Below are positions 52,746 through 60,906 of a stretch of DNA of 64,000 bases, piece by piece. Position 1 is the first letter of the stretch; each line of letters begins with the position of its first letter. Location of the stretch: assembly GCF_022385335.1 (NCBI RefSeq), contig NZ_CP092431.1, positions 4,588,001 to 4,652,000 of the forward strand, read 5' to 3'. A program made the translations under genes and the position numbers. This DNA is from Streptomyces deccanensis (GTDB lineage Bacteria; Actinomycetota; Actinomycetes; Streptomycetales; Streptomycetaceae). The notes beneath the pieces are model-generated. The model was not told the DNA's origin, did not search any database, and was given only the letters and a program-made list of their open reading frames with translations.

Positions 52746-53762
52746 ATGCCGCGCATCGTGGTGTCCGGCTCCATCGCCACCGACCATCTGATGGCCTTTC
52801 CGGGGAGTTTCACCGACCAGTTGATCGCCGACCGGCTCGACCGGGTCTCGCTGTCCTTCCTGGCCGACAGCCTGCACATCAGGCGCGGGGGTGTGGCCGC
52901 GAACATCGCCTTCGGCCTGGCCTCGCTCGGGTTCGCCCCCGTGCTGGTCGGCGCGGCGGGCAAGGACTTCGCCGCGTACGGGGACCGGCTGCGCACGCAC
53001 AGCGTGGACACGGCCTCGGTGTGGATCAGCGAGAACCTGCACACCGCCCGGTTCGTGTGCACGACCGACGCCCGGCAGAACCAGATCGCGACGTTCTACG
53101 CGGGCGCGATGGCCGAGGCGCGGGAGATCTCGCTGGCCGCGGTGGTGGAACGGCACGGCGTGCCCGGGCTCGTCGTCGTGGCGGCCAACGACCCCGAGGC
53201 CATGCTGCGCCACAGCGACGAGTGCCGCCGTGCGAGCATCCCGTTCGCGGCCGACCCCTCGCAGCAGCTCGCGCGGCTCGGCCGGGAGGAGACCCGCCGG
53301 CTCGTGGAGGGTGCCCGGTACCTGTTCACGAACGAGTACGAGGCGGCCCTGCTGATGGAGCGGACGGGATGGACGCGGGAGCAGGTGCTGCGTCGCACGG
53401 CCACCTGGATCACCACCCGGGGGCCCGCCGGTGTGGAGATCGTGACTGCCGAGGGGCCGCCGCTGCGCGTCCCGGCCGTGCCGGCCGACGAGACCCTCGA
53501 CCCGACGGGCGTCGGCGACGCCTTTCGGGCCGGCTACCTCGCCGGCATCTCCTGGCGCTGGCCCCAAGCCCGCGCGGCCCGGCTCGGCTGCGCGCTGGCC
53601 ACGGTGGTCCTGCAGACCACGGGGACCCAGGAGTACGCCCTCACCGCCGACGCCCTGCTGGACGGCGTGGAGCAGGCGTACGGCCCGACCGAGGCCCGCG
53701 CGATGGCCCGGCCCCTCACCACCGCGGTGCGGCCCGGGGACCCCGCGAAGGTGGGTGGCTGA
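52746..53762 (+). CDS. adoK: Adenosine kinase, actinobacterial PfkB type
   Basis: 338 residues behind AAAGGGGA. It matches the mycobacterial/Streptomyces adenosine kinase pattern: VSGSIATDHLMAFPG start, RRGGVAANIAFGLASLG, LHTARFVCTTDA, AADPSQQLARLG and the PfkB signature DPTGVGDAFRAGYLAG with catalytic Asp. It turns adenosine from S-adenosylhomocysteine into AMP. Next to metK this suggests a methyl-cycle pair, although metK is broken and no methyltransferase is in view. Confidence 0.9.
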   Translation: MPRIVVSGSIATDHLMAFPGSFTDQLIADRLDRVSLSFLADSLHIRRGGVAANIAFGLASLGFAPVLVGAAGKDFAAYGDRLRTHSVDTASVWISENLHTARFVCTTDARQNQIATFYAGAMAEAREISLAAVVERHGVPGLVVVAANDPEAMLRHSDECRRASIPFAADPSQQLARLGREETRRLVEGARYLFTNEYEAALLMERTGWTREQVLRRTATWITTRGPAGVEIVTAEGPPLRVPAVPADETLDPTGVGDAFRAGYLAGISWRWPQARAARLGCALATVVLQTTGTQEYALTADALLDGVEQAYGPTEARAMARPLTTAVRPGDPAKVGG

Positions 53763-54209
53763 GGGGCGCCCGCCTTCGAGGTGGGGTGAGCCGGCTTGCG
53801 GGGCCGACGGTGCGTTGTCGGCCCGGGGGGCGCGGCGTGGTGCTCGCTGTCCTATGGGGGGGTGATAGCCGCGGTCCTGGCGGGTCCCGCCCACCCGTCC
53901 GGTGCGGCGGCGCCTGGCCACCCGGGTCGGGGTGCGCCTGGCTTGCGGGGGCGGGTGCCTGTTGAGCCCGGGGGGCTGGGGGTGTGGCGCGCTCTCCGGT
54001 GGCCGGGCGACGGCCCCGGTCCCCGCAGGGCCTGGTCGCGCGCCCACCCAGTACACCGGCGCCGGGTGGGCGACATGGGGCGAGGCCCGGCTCGCGTGGG
54101 CGAGCCGGGCCTCTGGTGTGGGCCGGCCGGAGGCCCGGTGGGCTCGGCCTTGCGGTCGGGGCCGACGGGGGAGACGGCCCGTTGCCGAGAGGCCCACAGC
54201 CGGAAGGGC
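53763..54209. other. Convergent intergenic region, GC-rich, with terminator
   Basis: A 447-base gap with no believable gene. At 54082-54113 GAGGCCCGGCTCGC and GCGAGCCGGGCCTC form a perfect 14-bp stem with a GTGG loop, a strong terminator for the two converging units. The rest is GC-rich with short G-runs. Confidence 0.6.
54082..54113. terminator. Perfect 14-bp hairpin terminator
   Basis: The stem described above, in the gap between adoK and the FMN reductase gene. Confidence 0.8.
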
Positions 54210-54812
54210 TCAGGCGAACTGGGGAGCCTCGGCCGGGGGCTCGGCCTTCAGGCGAGCGGCCTCCGGCACGAGCGCGTCGAGCACGGCGAGCACCTGCTTC
54301 TCCTGCGACTCGCGCGGCGTGAACACGGAAAAGTTCTCGAAGTCGTCGGGGAGGGTCAGTTCGACGGTCGGCTGCACGTCGCTGACCTTCAGGTCACTGA
54401 GGACGACCCGCAGGTGGGCGACGGCGCGCACGCCGCCCTCCATGCCGTAGCCGACGAAGCCGACGGCCTTGCCGCCCCACTCGGCGCCCAGGTAGTCGAT
54501 GGCGTTCTTGAGCACGCCGGGGATGGAGGCGTTGTACTCCGGCGTCACGAAGACGTACGCGTCGAAGGAGCCCACCTTGTCCGCCCACGCACGGGTGTGC
54601 GGCTGGGAGTACTCACCGGTGAGGGCCGGCATGGGCTCGTCGAGGTGGGGCAGGGCGAACTCGGCGATGTCCACGACCTCGTAGGCCGCGTCCTCGCGCT
54701 TCACGGCGATGTCGTGCACCCAGCGGGCCACGGTGTCGGCCTTGCGGCCGGGACGGGTGGTGCCGACGATGATCGCGACCTTGAGCGGGGTCTGCGCGGC
54801 CGATGCGGTCAT
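54210..54812 (-). CDS. NAD(P)H-dependent FMN reductase
   Basis: 200 residues from ATG at 54812 (GGAGAGG upstream). Flavodoxin-like fold: GTTRPGRKADTVARWV for the FMN phosphate, FVTPEYNASIPGVLKNAIDYL and KAVGFVGYGMEGGVRAV. It could supply reduced flavin to cluster oxygenases or reduce quinone intermediates. It lies 81 bp behind the small monooxygenase-like gene and is probably co-transcribed with it. Confidence 0.9.
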   Translation of the reverse strand: MTASAAQTPLKVAIIVGTTRPGRKADTVARWVHDIAVKREDAAYEVVDIAEFALPHLDEPMPALTGEYSQPHTRAWADKVGSFDAYVFVTPEYNASIPGVLKNAIDYLGAEWGGKAVGFVGYGMEGGVRAVAHLRVVLSDLKVSDVQPTVELTLPDDFENFSVFTPRESQEKQVLAVLDALVPEAARLKAEPPAEAPQFA

Positions 54813-54893
54813 GGTGATACTGCCTCTCCGTAAACGGGTGTCTGTCATTGCCTGGGTCTGTCTCGATGTCACTCGGTGTCGCGGCGCCGCCGG

Positions 54894-55196
54894 TCAACTC
54901 GGCGACACGTACTCACCGGCGCTGTGGAGCACGATGACCTCCGGAGGCTCCACGCACAGGGCGTCGAGGGCCGCCCGGTAGCTCTGGAAGGCGTTCAGGC
55001 CCCCGAGCACGCCCGGGCCGTCCGCCATCTCGACGAAGGACACGAAGGTGACCTTGTCGTCGAGCTGGTACGTGTCGTAGCGCAGGCCCTGCGGCCGGAC
55101 CGAGTCCAGCTCCTCGTACACGGTCCGGAGCATCCCCTCGTGGCGCTCCAACGCGTCGGGGCCGAGCTTCCACCGGATCATCACTTGCGCGGTCAC
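54894..55196 (-). CDS. Small ABM-like (dimeric alpha/beta barrel) protein
   Basis: 100 residues. MIRWKLGPDALERHEGMLRT, YDTYQLDDKVTFVSFVEM and AFQSYRAALDALC fit the ferredoxin-like antibiotic biosynthesis monooxygenase fold. Members either oxidise anthrones or act as accessory cyclase-like proteins. It is divergent from the TetR gene and followed by the FMN reductase. It might be the JadG-type partner of a ring-opening oxygenase, but the sequence does not settle this. Confidence 0.75.
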   Translation of the reverse strand: MTAQVMIRWKLGPDALERHEGMLRTVYEELDSVRPQGLRYDTYQLDDKVTFVSFVEMADGPGVLGGLNAFQSYRAALDALCVEPPEVIVLHSAGEYVSPS

Positions 55197-55259
55197 TCTT
55201 CTCCCTCATCCCACAGCCCGGGCGCCGTCGCGGACTCTTGCGTGCGCCACTTTCATACA

Positions 55260-55288
55260 ACACTCTGTCTTTCAGAATACACACTGTC
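55260..55288. promoter_or_regulatory. Direct repeat in the TetR promoter region
   Basis: ACACTCTGTC (55260-55269) and ACACACTGTC (55279-55288) repeat with one mismatch. The AT-rich patch lies between divergent genes. TAGGAT (55297-55302) six bases before the TetR ATG could be a -10 giving a leaderless transcript. Probable TetR site. Confidence 0.4.
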
Positions 55289-55308
55289 AAGTGAACTAGG
55301 ATGGTGCC

Positions 55309-55923
55309 ATGGCAACCCGGAAGTACGAGCAGCGCCAGCGCGCCGAGGCGGCACAGGAGACCCGGCGCCGCATCCTCGACGCGGTCTACGACCAGCTCCG
55401 AACCGCGCCGTCCAAGCCGGTCAGCGTCGACCGGATCGCCCAGGCGGCGAAGGTCGCGCGGCCCACCGTGTATCTGGTCTTCGGCTCGCGCGCGGGCCTG
55501 TTCGACGCCGTCGGGGCGGACCTGCTGCAGCGCGGCGGGTTCGATTCGATGATCGAGAAGTCGGACCATCCCGACGCCCGCGAGGCCCTGCGCGGCGGCA
55601 TCCGCGGTGTGGTCGAGATGTACGCGGCCCACCGGGACGTGCTGCGCGTGCTGTCCTCCATGGCCCTGCTGGACTCCGCTGCCGTCGGCGGCGCGGTCGA
55701 GCGGATGGAACAGCGCCGGGCGGCCGGCATGGCCCACCTCGCCGGACGCCTGGCCGAGCAGGACCTGCTGCGCCCGGACACCACCGTCGACCGGGCCACC
55801 GACGTGCTCTGGCTGCTGAGCGGTTTCGACAGCTTCGACCTGCTGTACGCGGGCCGCGGTGCCCCCGTCGACGAGGTCGCCGACCTCCTGGTGACGACCG
55901 CCGAGCGCAGCCTGTGCCGGTGA
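55309..55923 (+). CDS. TetR-family regulator
   Basis: 204 residues. The N-terminal HTH is ETRRRILDAVYDQL with AQAAKVARPTVYLVFGSRAG, followed by an all-helical ligand domain. It is divergent from the ABM-like and FMN reductase genes, so it likely represses them until a cluster intermediate binds. The gene ends 16 bp before the stop of the minus-strand sugar operon. Confidence 0.92.
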   Translation: MATRKYEQRQRAEAAQETRRRILDAVYDQLRTAPSKPVSVDRIAQAAKVARPTVYLVFGSRAGLFDAVGADLLQRGGFDSMIEKSDHPDAREALRGGIRGVVEMYAAHRDVLRVLSSMALLDSAAVGGAVERMEQRRAAGMAHLAGRLAEQDLLRPDTTVDRATDVLWLLSGFDSFDLLYAGRGAPVDEVADLLVTTAERSLCR

Positions 55924-55939
55924 CCGGGCGGCCGTGCGG

Positions 55940-56902
55940 TCAGCCGGTCGCACGGCGTCGTACGGCGTCCAGCAGCGCCGCTTGGGCCAGTACGGCGTCC
56001 GCGTCGACCGGCCGACCCTCGGCGACGGCTCCGGCGAACGCGGCGACGGTGGCCGTGACCTGGTCGGCCTCCGCCAGCTCCACGTGCTCGACGGCCGTCC
56101 CGCGCTCCAGGCGCAGCACCGGGCGGTGCCCGGCCGGCGGGGTGAAGGCCCGTTCGACGGTGAGCCGCCCCTCGGTGCCGCACAGCTCGTACGCCGAGCG
56201 GTAGCCGTCGTCCAGGCCGAACCGGAGCTGTGCGGTGACACCACCGGGAGAGCGCAGCAGCACCGCTCCCCCGGTGTCCACCGGCCGGCCCGGGTCACTG
56301 GTCAGGACCGCGCCCTCCACCGTCAGGCCGTCGCCCAGCACGAGCTGGGCGGCCCGGACCGGATAGACCCCCGTGTCCCACAGGGCACCGCCGCCCAGGT
56401 CCGCCCGGTACCGGATGTCGTCGGCGGGCCGCGCGGGGACGGTGAACGAGGCGTGGAAGGACCGCAGTCGTCCGATCGCTCCGTCGGCCAGCAGCTTGCG
56501 CACCGCCGTGTGCTGGGGGTGGTGGACGAACATCACGTTCTCGCACAGGGCCAGCCGCCGTGCCTGGGCGAGCGCCACGAGTTCCCGGGTGCGCGCCGCG
56601 TCGGTGGTGAGCGGCTTCTCCGCGAGCACGTGCTTGTCCGCCCGCAGCGCGGCCTCGGTCCACTCGGCGTGCAGCGCCGCCGGGAGCGGCAGGTAGACGG
56701 CGTCGACATCGGGGCGGCGCAGCAGCTCGGCGTAGCCGTGCACCGGCGCCGCGCCGAACCGCCCGGCCACGGCCCGTGCCCGGGCCGGGTCACGGCTGGC
56801 CACGGCCGTGATCTCGACCTCCGACGTGGCGGCCATCGCCGGGAGCATCCGGCGCAGCGCGATGTCCGCACAGCCCATGACGCCCATGCGTACGGCCGTC
56901 AT
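55940..56902 (-). CDS. NDP-hexose 3-ketoreductase (Gfo/Idh/MocA family)
   Basis: 320 residues. N-terminal Rossmann domain MGVMGCADIALRRMLPAMA, catalytic-type EKPLTTDAARTRELV and a C-terminal beta-sheet domain. In 2-deoxysugar clusters this family (UrdT/TylC1-like) reduces the 3-keto group left by the 2,3-dehydratase. Here it is coupled by ATGA overlap to exactly that enzyme and is last in its operon. Confidence 0.88.
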   Translation of the reverse strand: MTAVRMGVMGCADIALRRMLPAMAATSEVEITAVASRDPARARAVAGRFGAAPVHGYAELLRRPDVDAVYLPLPAALHAEWTEAALRADKHVLAEKPLTTDAARTRELVALAQARRLALCENVMFVHHPQHTAVRKLLADGAIGRLRSFHASFTVPARPADDIRYRADLGGGALWDTGVYPVRAAQLVLGDGLTVEGAVLTSDPGRPVDTGGAVLLRSPGGVTAQLRFGLDDGYRSAYELCGTEGRLTVERAFTPPAGHRPVLRLERGTAVEHVELAEADQVTATVAAFAGAVAEGRPVDADAVLAQAALLDAVRRRATG

Positions 56903-58314
56903 CGGTCGTGCACCCCCGCCGCGTTGAGGCAGGCGAGCAGTGTCCGGGCCTGGACGTTTACGTAGTGCCCGTGCCTGACCAGGGAGGTGAGCTGGCCGGG
57001 GGTCACCCAGCGGTACCCGAGCGGGGGGTCGAGCGGGACATCGGCCCAGCCGTCCGCGTCGATCAGCAGATAGCGGCTCTCGGCGTTGAGGAAGCGGCCC
57101 CCCTCCTCCGCGTGCACGGCTTCGTAGCGGACCCGGGAGGCGGGTGCGGACAGCACGAGGTCCAGGAAGCGCGGCCGCTGCCCGCCCGTCAGGTGGGCGT
57201 AGTTCTCCGGGGTGTACTGGACGGTGGGGCCGAGTTCCAGCGGGTGGACGAAGCCCGCCTCGGGCCTGGCGTGCACGAGCACATGGGGCACGCCGTCGAT
57301 GCGCCGGACCAGGAACGCTGTGACCCCGAGCCCGTGCGGCTCGAACAGCGGCTGAGTCCAGCCGCTCACCTCGCGGTTGCCGGCCTCGACGGAGACCACC
57401 ACGACGCTGAAGTACCGTCCGTCCTCGTGGTCGATGGAGGAGCCGCCCGACTTCCAGCCGCGGGCCTCGGTGAGCGGGATGCGCTCGACGCGCACGTCAC
57501 GCACCGACCGCTCGGCGGTGAGCCAGGACAGCAGCTCGGTGTCCGTGTGGCGGGCGCCCGACTCGGTCCGCGGGAAGGGCGCGCAGGCCAGCACCGTACG
57601 GGCGTCCATGTTGACCACGTTGTCCCGGTGCAGCAGCTCCGCGATCTGGCCGAAGGTCAGCCAGCAGAAGTCGTCGTCGAGTGGCACCTCGCCCACCGTC
57701 TCGACGATCATGTTCCGGTTCGCCTTGCGCAGGAACCAGGAGCCGTGCTCCGACTGCAGGGCGTCGGCGAGCACCCTCCCGCGACCCGGCTGGGTGAAGT
57801 ACTCGATGTACTTCACGTCCGCGCCCCGGTGCACCTTGGTGTAGTTGCTCCGCGTGGCCTGCACGGTGGGGGAGAGCTGGAGGAGGTTGGGATTTCCCGG
57901 CTCCATCTTGGCCTGCATCAGGCAGTGCAGCACCCCGTCGAACTCCTTGACCAGGATGCCCAGGATGCCGACCTCGGGCTGCTTTATGATCGGCTGGTCC
58001 CAGGAGCGGAACGGCCCGCGGTCCATGGTCACGCGCAGGCCCTCCACGGTGAAGAACCGCCCGCTGCGGTGACCGAGGTTGCCGGTGCCCGCGTCGAACG
58101 ACCAGCCGTCGAGCTCGTCGAAGGGGATCCGCCGCACCCGGAAGCGATGCGCGCGGCGCCGCTCGGCCAGCCAGGCCGAGAAGTCGTCGGTGCGCAGCTG
58201 CACACCGCCGGTCTCGGCCGCCGACCGGGCCAGCCGCTCCGGGATCGAGGGATCGTGGCGCGGCCGCAGCAGAGGAGGAGTGGCCACGGGGGACGTTCCT
58301 ACGGGCGAGGGCAT
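56899..58314 (-). CDS. NDP-4-keto-6-deoxyhexose 2,3-dehydratase
   Basis: 471 residues from ATG with GGGAGA upstream. It consists of two related halves, as in EvaA/TylX3/UrdS: PIIKQPEVGILGILVKEF with LLQLSPTVQATRSNY, and PLFEPHGLGVTAFLVRRI with PLELGPTVQYTPENY. It removes water across C2-C3 of the dTDP-4-keto sugar, the first step to a 2-deoxysugar. The stop overlaps the start of the 3-ketoreductase. Confidence 0.95.
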   Translation of the reverse strand: MPSPVGTSPVATPPLLRPRHDPSIPERLARSAAETGGVQLRTDDFSAWLAERRRAHRFRVRRIPFDELDGWSFDAGTGNLGHRSGRFFTVEGLRVTMDRGPFRSWDQPIIKQPEVGILGILVKEFDGVLHCLMQAKMEPGNPNLLQLSPTVQATRSNYTKVHRGADVKYIEYFTQPGRGRVLADALQSEHGSWFLRKANRNMIVETVGEVPLDDDFCWLTFGQIAELLHRDNVVNMDARTVLACAPFPRTESGARHTDTELLSWLTAERSVRDVRVERIPLTEARGWKSGGSSIDHEDGRYFSVVVVSVEAGNREVSGWTQPLFEPHGLGVTAFLVRRIDGVPHVLVHARPEAGFVHPLELGPTVQYTPENYAHLTGGQRPRFLDLVLSAPASRVRYEAVHAEEGGRFLNAESRYLLIDADGWADVPLDPPLGYRWVTPGQLTSLVRHGHYVNVQARTLLACLNAAGVHDR

Positions 58315-58348
58315 CACTGTCTCCCAATGCGTCGATGGGGGCGGGTGG

Positions 58349-59653
58349 TCAGGTGCGGCTCGCCACGAAGGTCCGGACCGAGGAGACGACGTAGTCGAGC
58401 ATCTCGTCGGTGAGCCCCGGGTAGACGCCCACCCAGAACGTCTGGTCGGTGATGATGTCGCTGTTGGCGAGGTCACCGACGACGCGGTGCGGCTGGTCGA
58501 TGTAGGCGGGGTGCCGGGTGAGGTTGCCGGCGAACAGCCGCCGCGTGCCGATCTTGCGGTCCTCCAGGAACTGCACCAGTTCGGCCCGGTGGAAGGGCGC
58601 CTCGGGGTCCACTGTGATCACGAAGCCGAACCAACTCGGGTCGCTGCGGTCGGTTGCCTCGGGCAGCAGCAGGTGCGGTACGCCGTCCAGGCCCTCGCGC
58701 AGCCGCTTCCAGTTGCGTCGCCGTGCCGCGCAGAAGTCGTCGAGCTTGTCGAGCTGGGTCAGGCCGAGCGCCGCCTGCAGATCGGTCGCCTTCAGGTTGT
58801 AACCGACGTGCGAGAAGATGTACTTGTGGTCGTATCCGGCGGGCAGGGTGCCCATCTGGTAGTCGAACCGCTTCAGGCACTTGTTGCTCTCGCCCGGCTC
58901 GCACCAGCAGTCCCGGCCCCAGTCACGCAGCGACTCCACGATCCGCGCCAGCGCCAGGTTCGAGGTGAGGACGCAACCGCCCTCACCCATCGTCAGGTGG
59001 TGCGCCGGGTAGAAGCTGACGGTGGTCAGGTCGCCGAAGGTGCCGGTGAGCCGGTCGTCGTAGCGCGAGCCGACCGCGTCGCAGTTGTCCTCGATGAGGA
59101 AGAGGTCGTGCTCGTCGGCGAGTTGGGCGATCTCCGTGACCGGGAACGGGTTGCCGAGCGCGTGCGCGATCACGATGGCCCTGGTCCGGGGACCGATGGC
59201 CTGCGCCACCCGGTCGGCGGTCGTGTTGTAGGTCCCGAGGTCGACGTCGACGAAGACAGGCACCAGCCCGTTCTGCAGGATCGGGTTGACGGTCGTGGGG
59301 AAACCGGCCGCGACCGTGATCACCTCGTCGCCGGGCCGCAGCCTGCGGTCCTCCAGGAGGGGCGAGGTGAGGGCCGTCGTCGCAAGGAGGTTGGCCGAGG
59401 AGCCGGAGTTGGTCAGGTGCGCCTTGCGGCGCTTGAGCTTGCGGGCGAAGGCCGACTCGAACCTCCGCGAACTGCGGCCCGCCGCGATCCGCATCTCCAG
59501 GGCCGCCTCCACCAGGGCCACCCGGTCCTCCTCGTCCAGGACCGCGCCGGAGGGCCAGATCTCTGTGGTTCCCGGGACGAACGGTCCATCGTCGTGGACT
59601 TCGTGGTGGTACTTGCGCACCGCCTCCAGCACGAGCTCCTTGCGCGTGGTCAT
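58349..59653 (-). CDS. E1-type PLP/[2Fe-2S] NDP-hexose 3-dehydratase (DegT fold)
   Basis: 434 residues. It is a DegT/RfbH-type PLP fold (TNSGSSANLLATTALTS; EDNCDAVGS) with His-His at 218-219 in SFYPAHHLTMGEGG where aminotransferases have the PLP lysine. The iron-sulfur motif C191-X57-C249-X1-C251-X7-C259 is complete. This is the E1/SpnQ/UrdQ pattern for removing the C-3 hydroxyl, which predicts a 2,3,6-trideoxy sugar. It needs an electron donor encoded elsewhere. It overlaps the 4-ketoreductase stop. Confidence 0.95.
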   Translation of the reverse strand: MTTRKELVLEAVRKYHHEVHDDGPFVPGTTEIWPSGAVLDEEDRVALVEAALEMRIAAGRSSRRFESAFARKLKRRKAHLTNSGSSANLLATTALTSPLLEDRRLRPGDEVITVAAGFPTTVNPILQNGLVPVFVDVDLGTYNTTADRVAQAIGPRTRAIVIAHALGNPFPVTEIAQLADEHDLFLIEDNCDAVGSRYDDRLTGTFGDLTTVSFYPAHHLTMGEGGCVLTSNLALARIVESLRDWGRDCWCEPGESNKCLKRFDYQMGTLPAGYDHKYIFSHVGYNLKATDLQAALGLTQLDKLDDFCAARRRNWKRLREGLDGVPHLLLPEATDRSDPSWFGFVITVDPEAPFHRAELVQFLEDRKIGTRRLFAGNLTRHPAYIDQPHRVVGDLANSDIITDQTFWVGVYPGLTDEMLDYVVSSVRTFVASRT

Positions 59654-60906
59654 CTCAACCCCTCTGTCGTTGCCTGCCGTTGCGTCGCGAGCAGATCGCG
59701 CAGTGAAGCGTCCGGGTCGCGCCGCGGCCGCCAGTGAAGGAGGCGGCGGGCCCGGCCGGTGTCCAGTTGCTGCCACTCCACGTCGACGCGCCGCGGGTCC
59801 TGGGGCGCCGCCGGCTCGATGAGCACGGGGACGGCGCTGAGCGCGATCAGGCGGTCGACGACGTCCCGCATGGGCACCGCCGTGCCGCTGCCGACGTTGA
59901 TCACGGGATCAACGCGACGCGTCCGGCCCGCGTCCGCGGCGGCAGCCGTCCTCGTCGTGTCCCGCGCGGGTGCCGGGGCGGTGGTGTCCGTCCTGCCCCG
60001 CGTGTGTGCTGTGGTGGTGTGCGCGGTGTCCCGGGGGTGTGCGGCGGTGGCGAGGTCTGCGGTGTCCGCACTGTCTCGCCGGTGTGCCGGGCCGGTCGTG
60101 GCGGTCGTGTGCCGCGTCGGCGCCGCGGTGGCGGTGTCCGCCATGCCCAGGGTGCCCGTGGCATCCCCCTCATGGGGCGCGGGAGCCTCCGTCACGGTCC
60201 GCACGCGTGCAACCGCGACGACGGCGTCCGCCACGTCCCGTACGTCCACGAAGTCGCGCCGAGCCCGCAGCGGTGCCAGCCGCAGCCGCAGCGGCGGGTC
60301 GTCGCGGTTGCGGCCCCGCTCCGCCCGCGCCAGCCGCTCGGCCACGCCGCCGAGGAGGCTGCTGGGCGACATACCCGGCCCGAAGACGTTGGCCACGCGC
60401 AGCACGACCGCGTCCAGGCCCTGGTCGCGCACGGCCTCCAGCACCGCCCGGGTGCCGCCCAGCTTGGCGCGCCCGTACGGGGTGACCGGTGCAGGCGCAC
60501 GGTTCTCGCCGATGCCGGTGCCGGGCTCTCCTGGTCCGTACTCGTGCACGCTGCCCAGGTGGACCAGCCGGGGCCGCCAGGGCAGCGCGGCCATCACCCC
60601 GGCGAGCCGGGCCACCGCCTCGGCGTTCACGGCCCACAGCTCTTCCTCGGTCGCGTGCCAGATCCGGCCGGAGGCGTTGACCACGACGTCGGGCCGGTAC
60701 CGGTGCAGCAGGTCGGCGAGTTCGTCGGGGGCGGTCGTGGTGAGGTCGAGAGGATCCGGTCCGCCGCGGGACAGGGGCGTCACGGCGTCGCCCGCGGCGC
60801 GCAGGGCCGCGGTGACGTGGCGGCCGAGGGTGCCCGTGGCACCCAGCACCAACAGGCTGCGGGGAACGGCCCCCGCTCCCGCCGCGGCCGGGTACGAGCG
60901 GTTCAC
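59650..60906 (-). CDS. NDP-hexose 4-ketoreductase with large low-complexity insert
   Basis: 418 residues from GTG. It is an extended-SDR of the UrdR/TylCIV kind: GATGTLG (22-28), SVHEYGPG and catalytic Y144-x3-K148. After residue about 235 comes a stretch of about 95 residues (to about 330; DNA 59917-60201) rich in Thr, Ala, Asp, Arg and His that is absent from this family. The conserved fold resumes at VDPVINVGSG. Overlaps with both neighbours show coupled translation. The reduction at C-4 finishes the sugar. Confidence 0.88.
   Translation of the reverse strand: MNRSYPAAAGAGAVPRSLLVLGATGTLGRHVTAALRAAGDAVTPLSRGGPDPLDLTTTAPDELADLLHRYRPDVVVNASGRIWHATEEELWAVNAEAVARLAGVMAALPWRPRLVHLGSVHEYGPGEPGTGIGENRAPAPVTPYGRAKLGGTRAVLEAVRDQGLDAVVLRVANVFGPGMSPSSLLGGVAERLARAERGRNRDDPPLRLRLAPLRARRDFVDVRDVADAVVAVARVRTVTEAPAPHEGDATGTLGMADTATAAPTRHTTATTGPAHRRDSADTADLATAAHPRDTAHTTTAHTRGRTDTTAPAPARDTTRTAAAADAGRTRRVDPVINVGSGTAVPMRDVVDRLIALSAVPVLIEPAAPQDPRRVDVEWQQLDTGRARRLLHWRPRRDPDASLRDLLATQRQATTEGLR

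Noticed and set aside
56908..59737. Large plus-strand frames opposite the sugar operon
   Set aside because: They are shadows of the minus-strand sugar genes, which have intact catalytic motifs.
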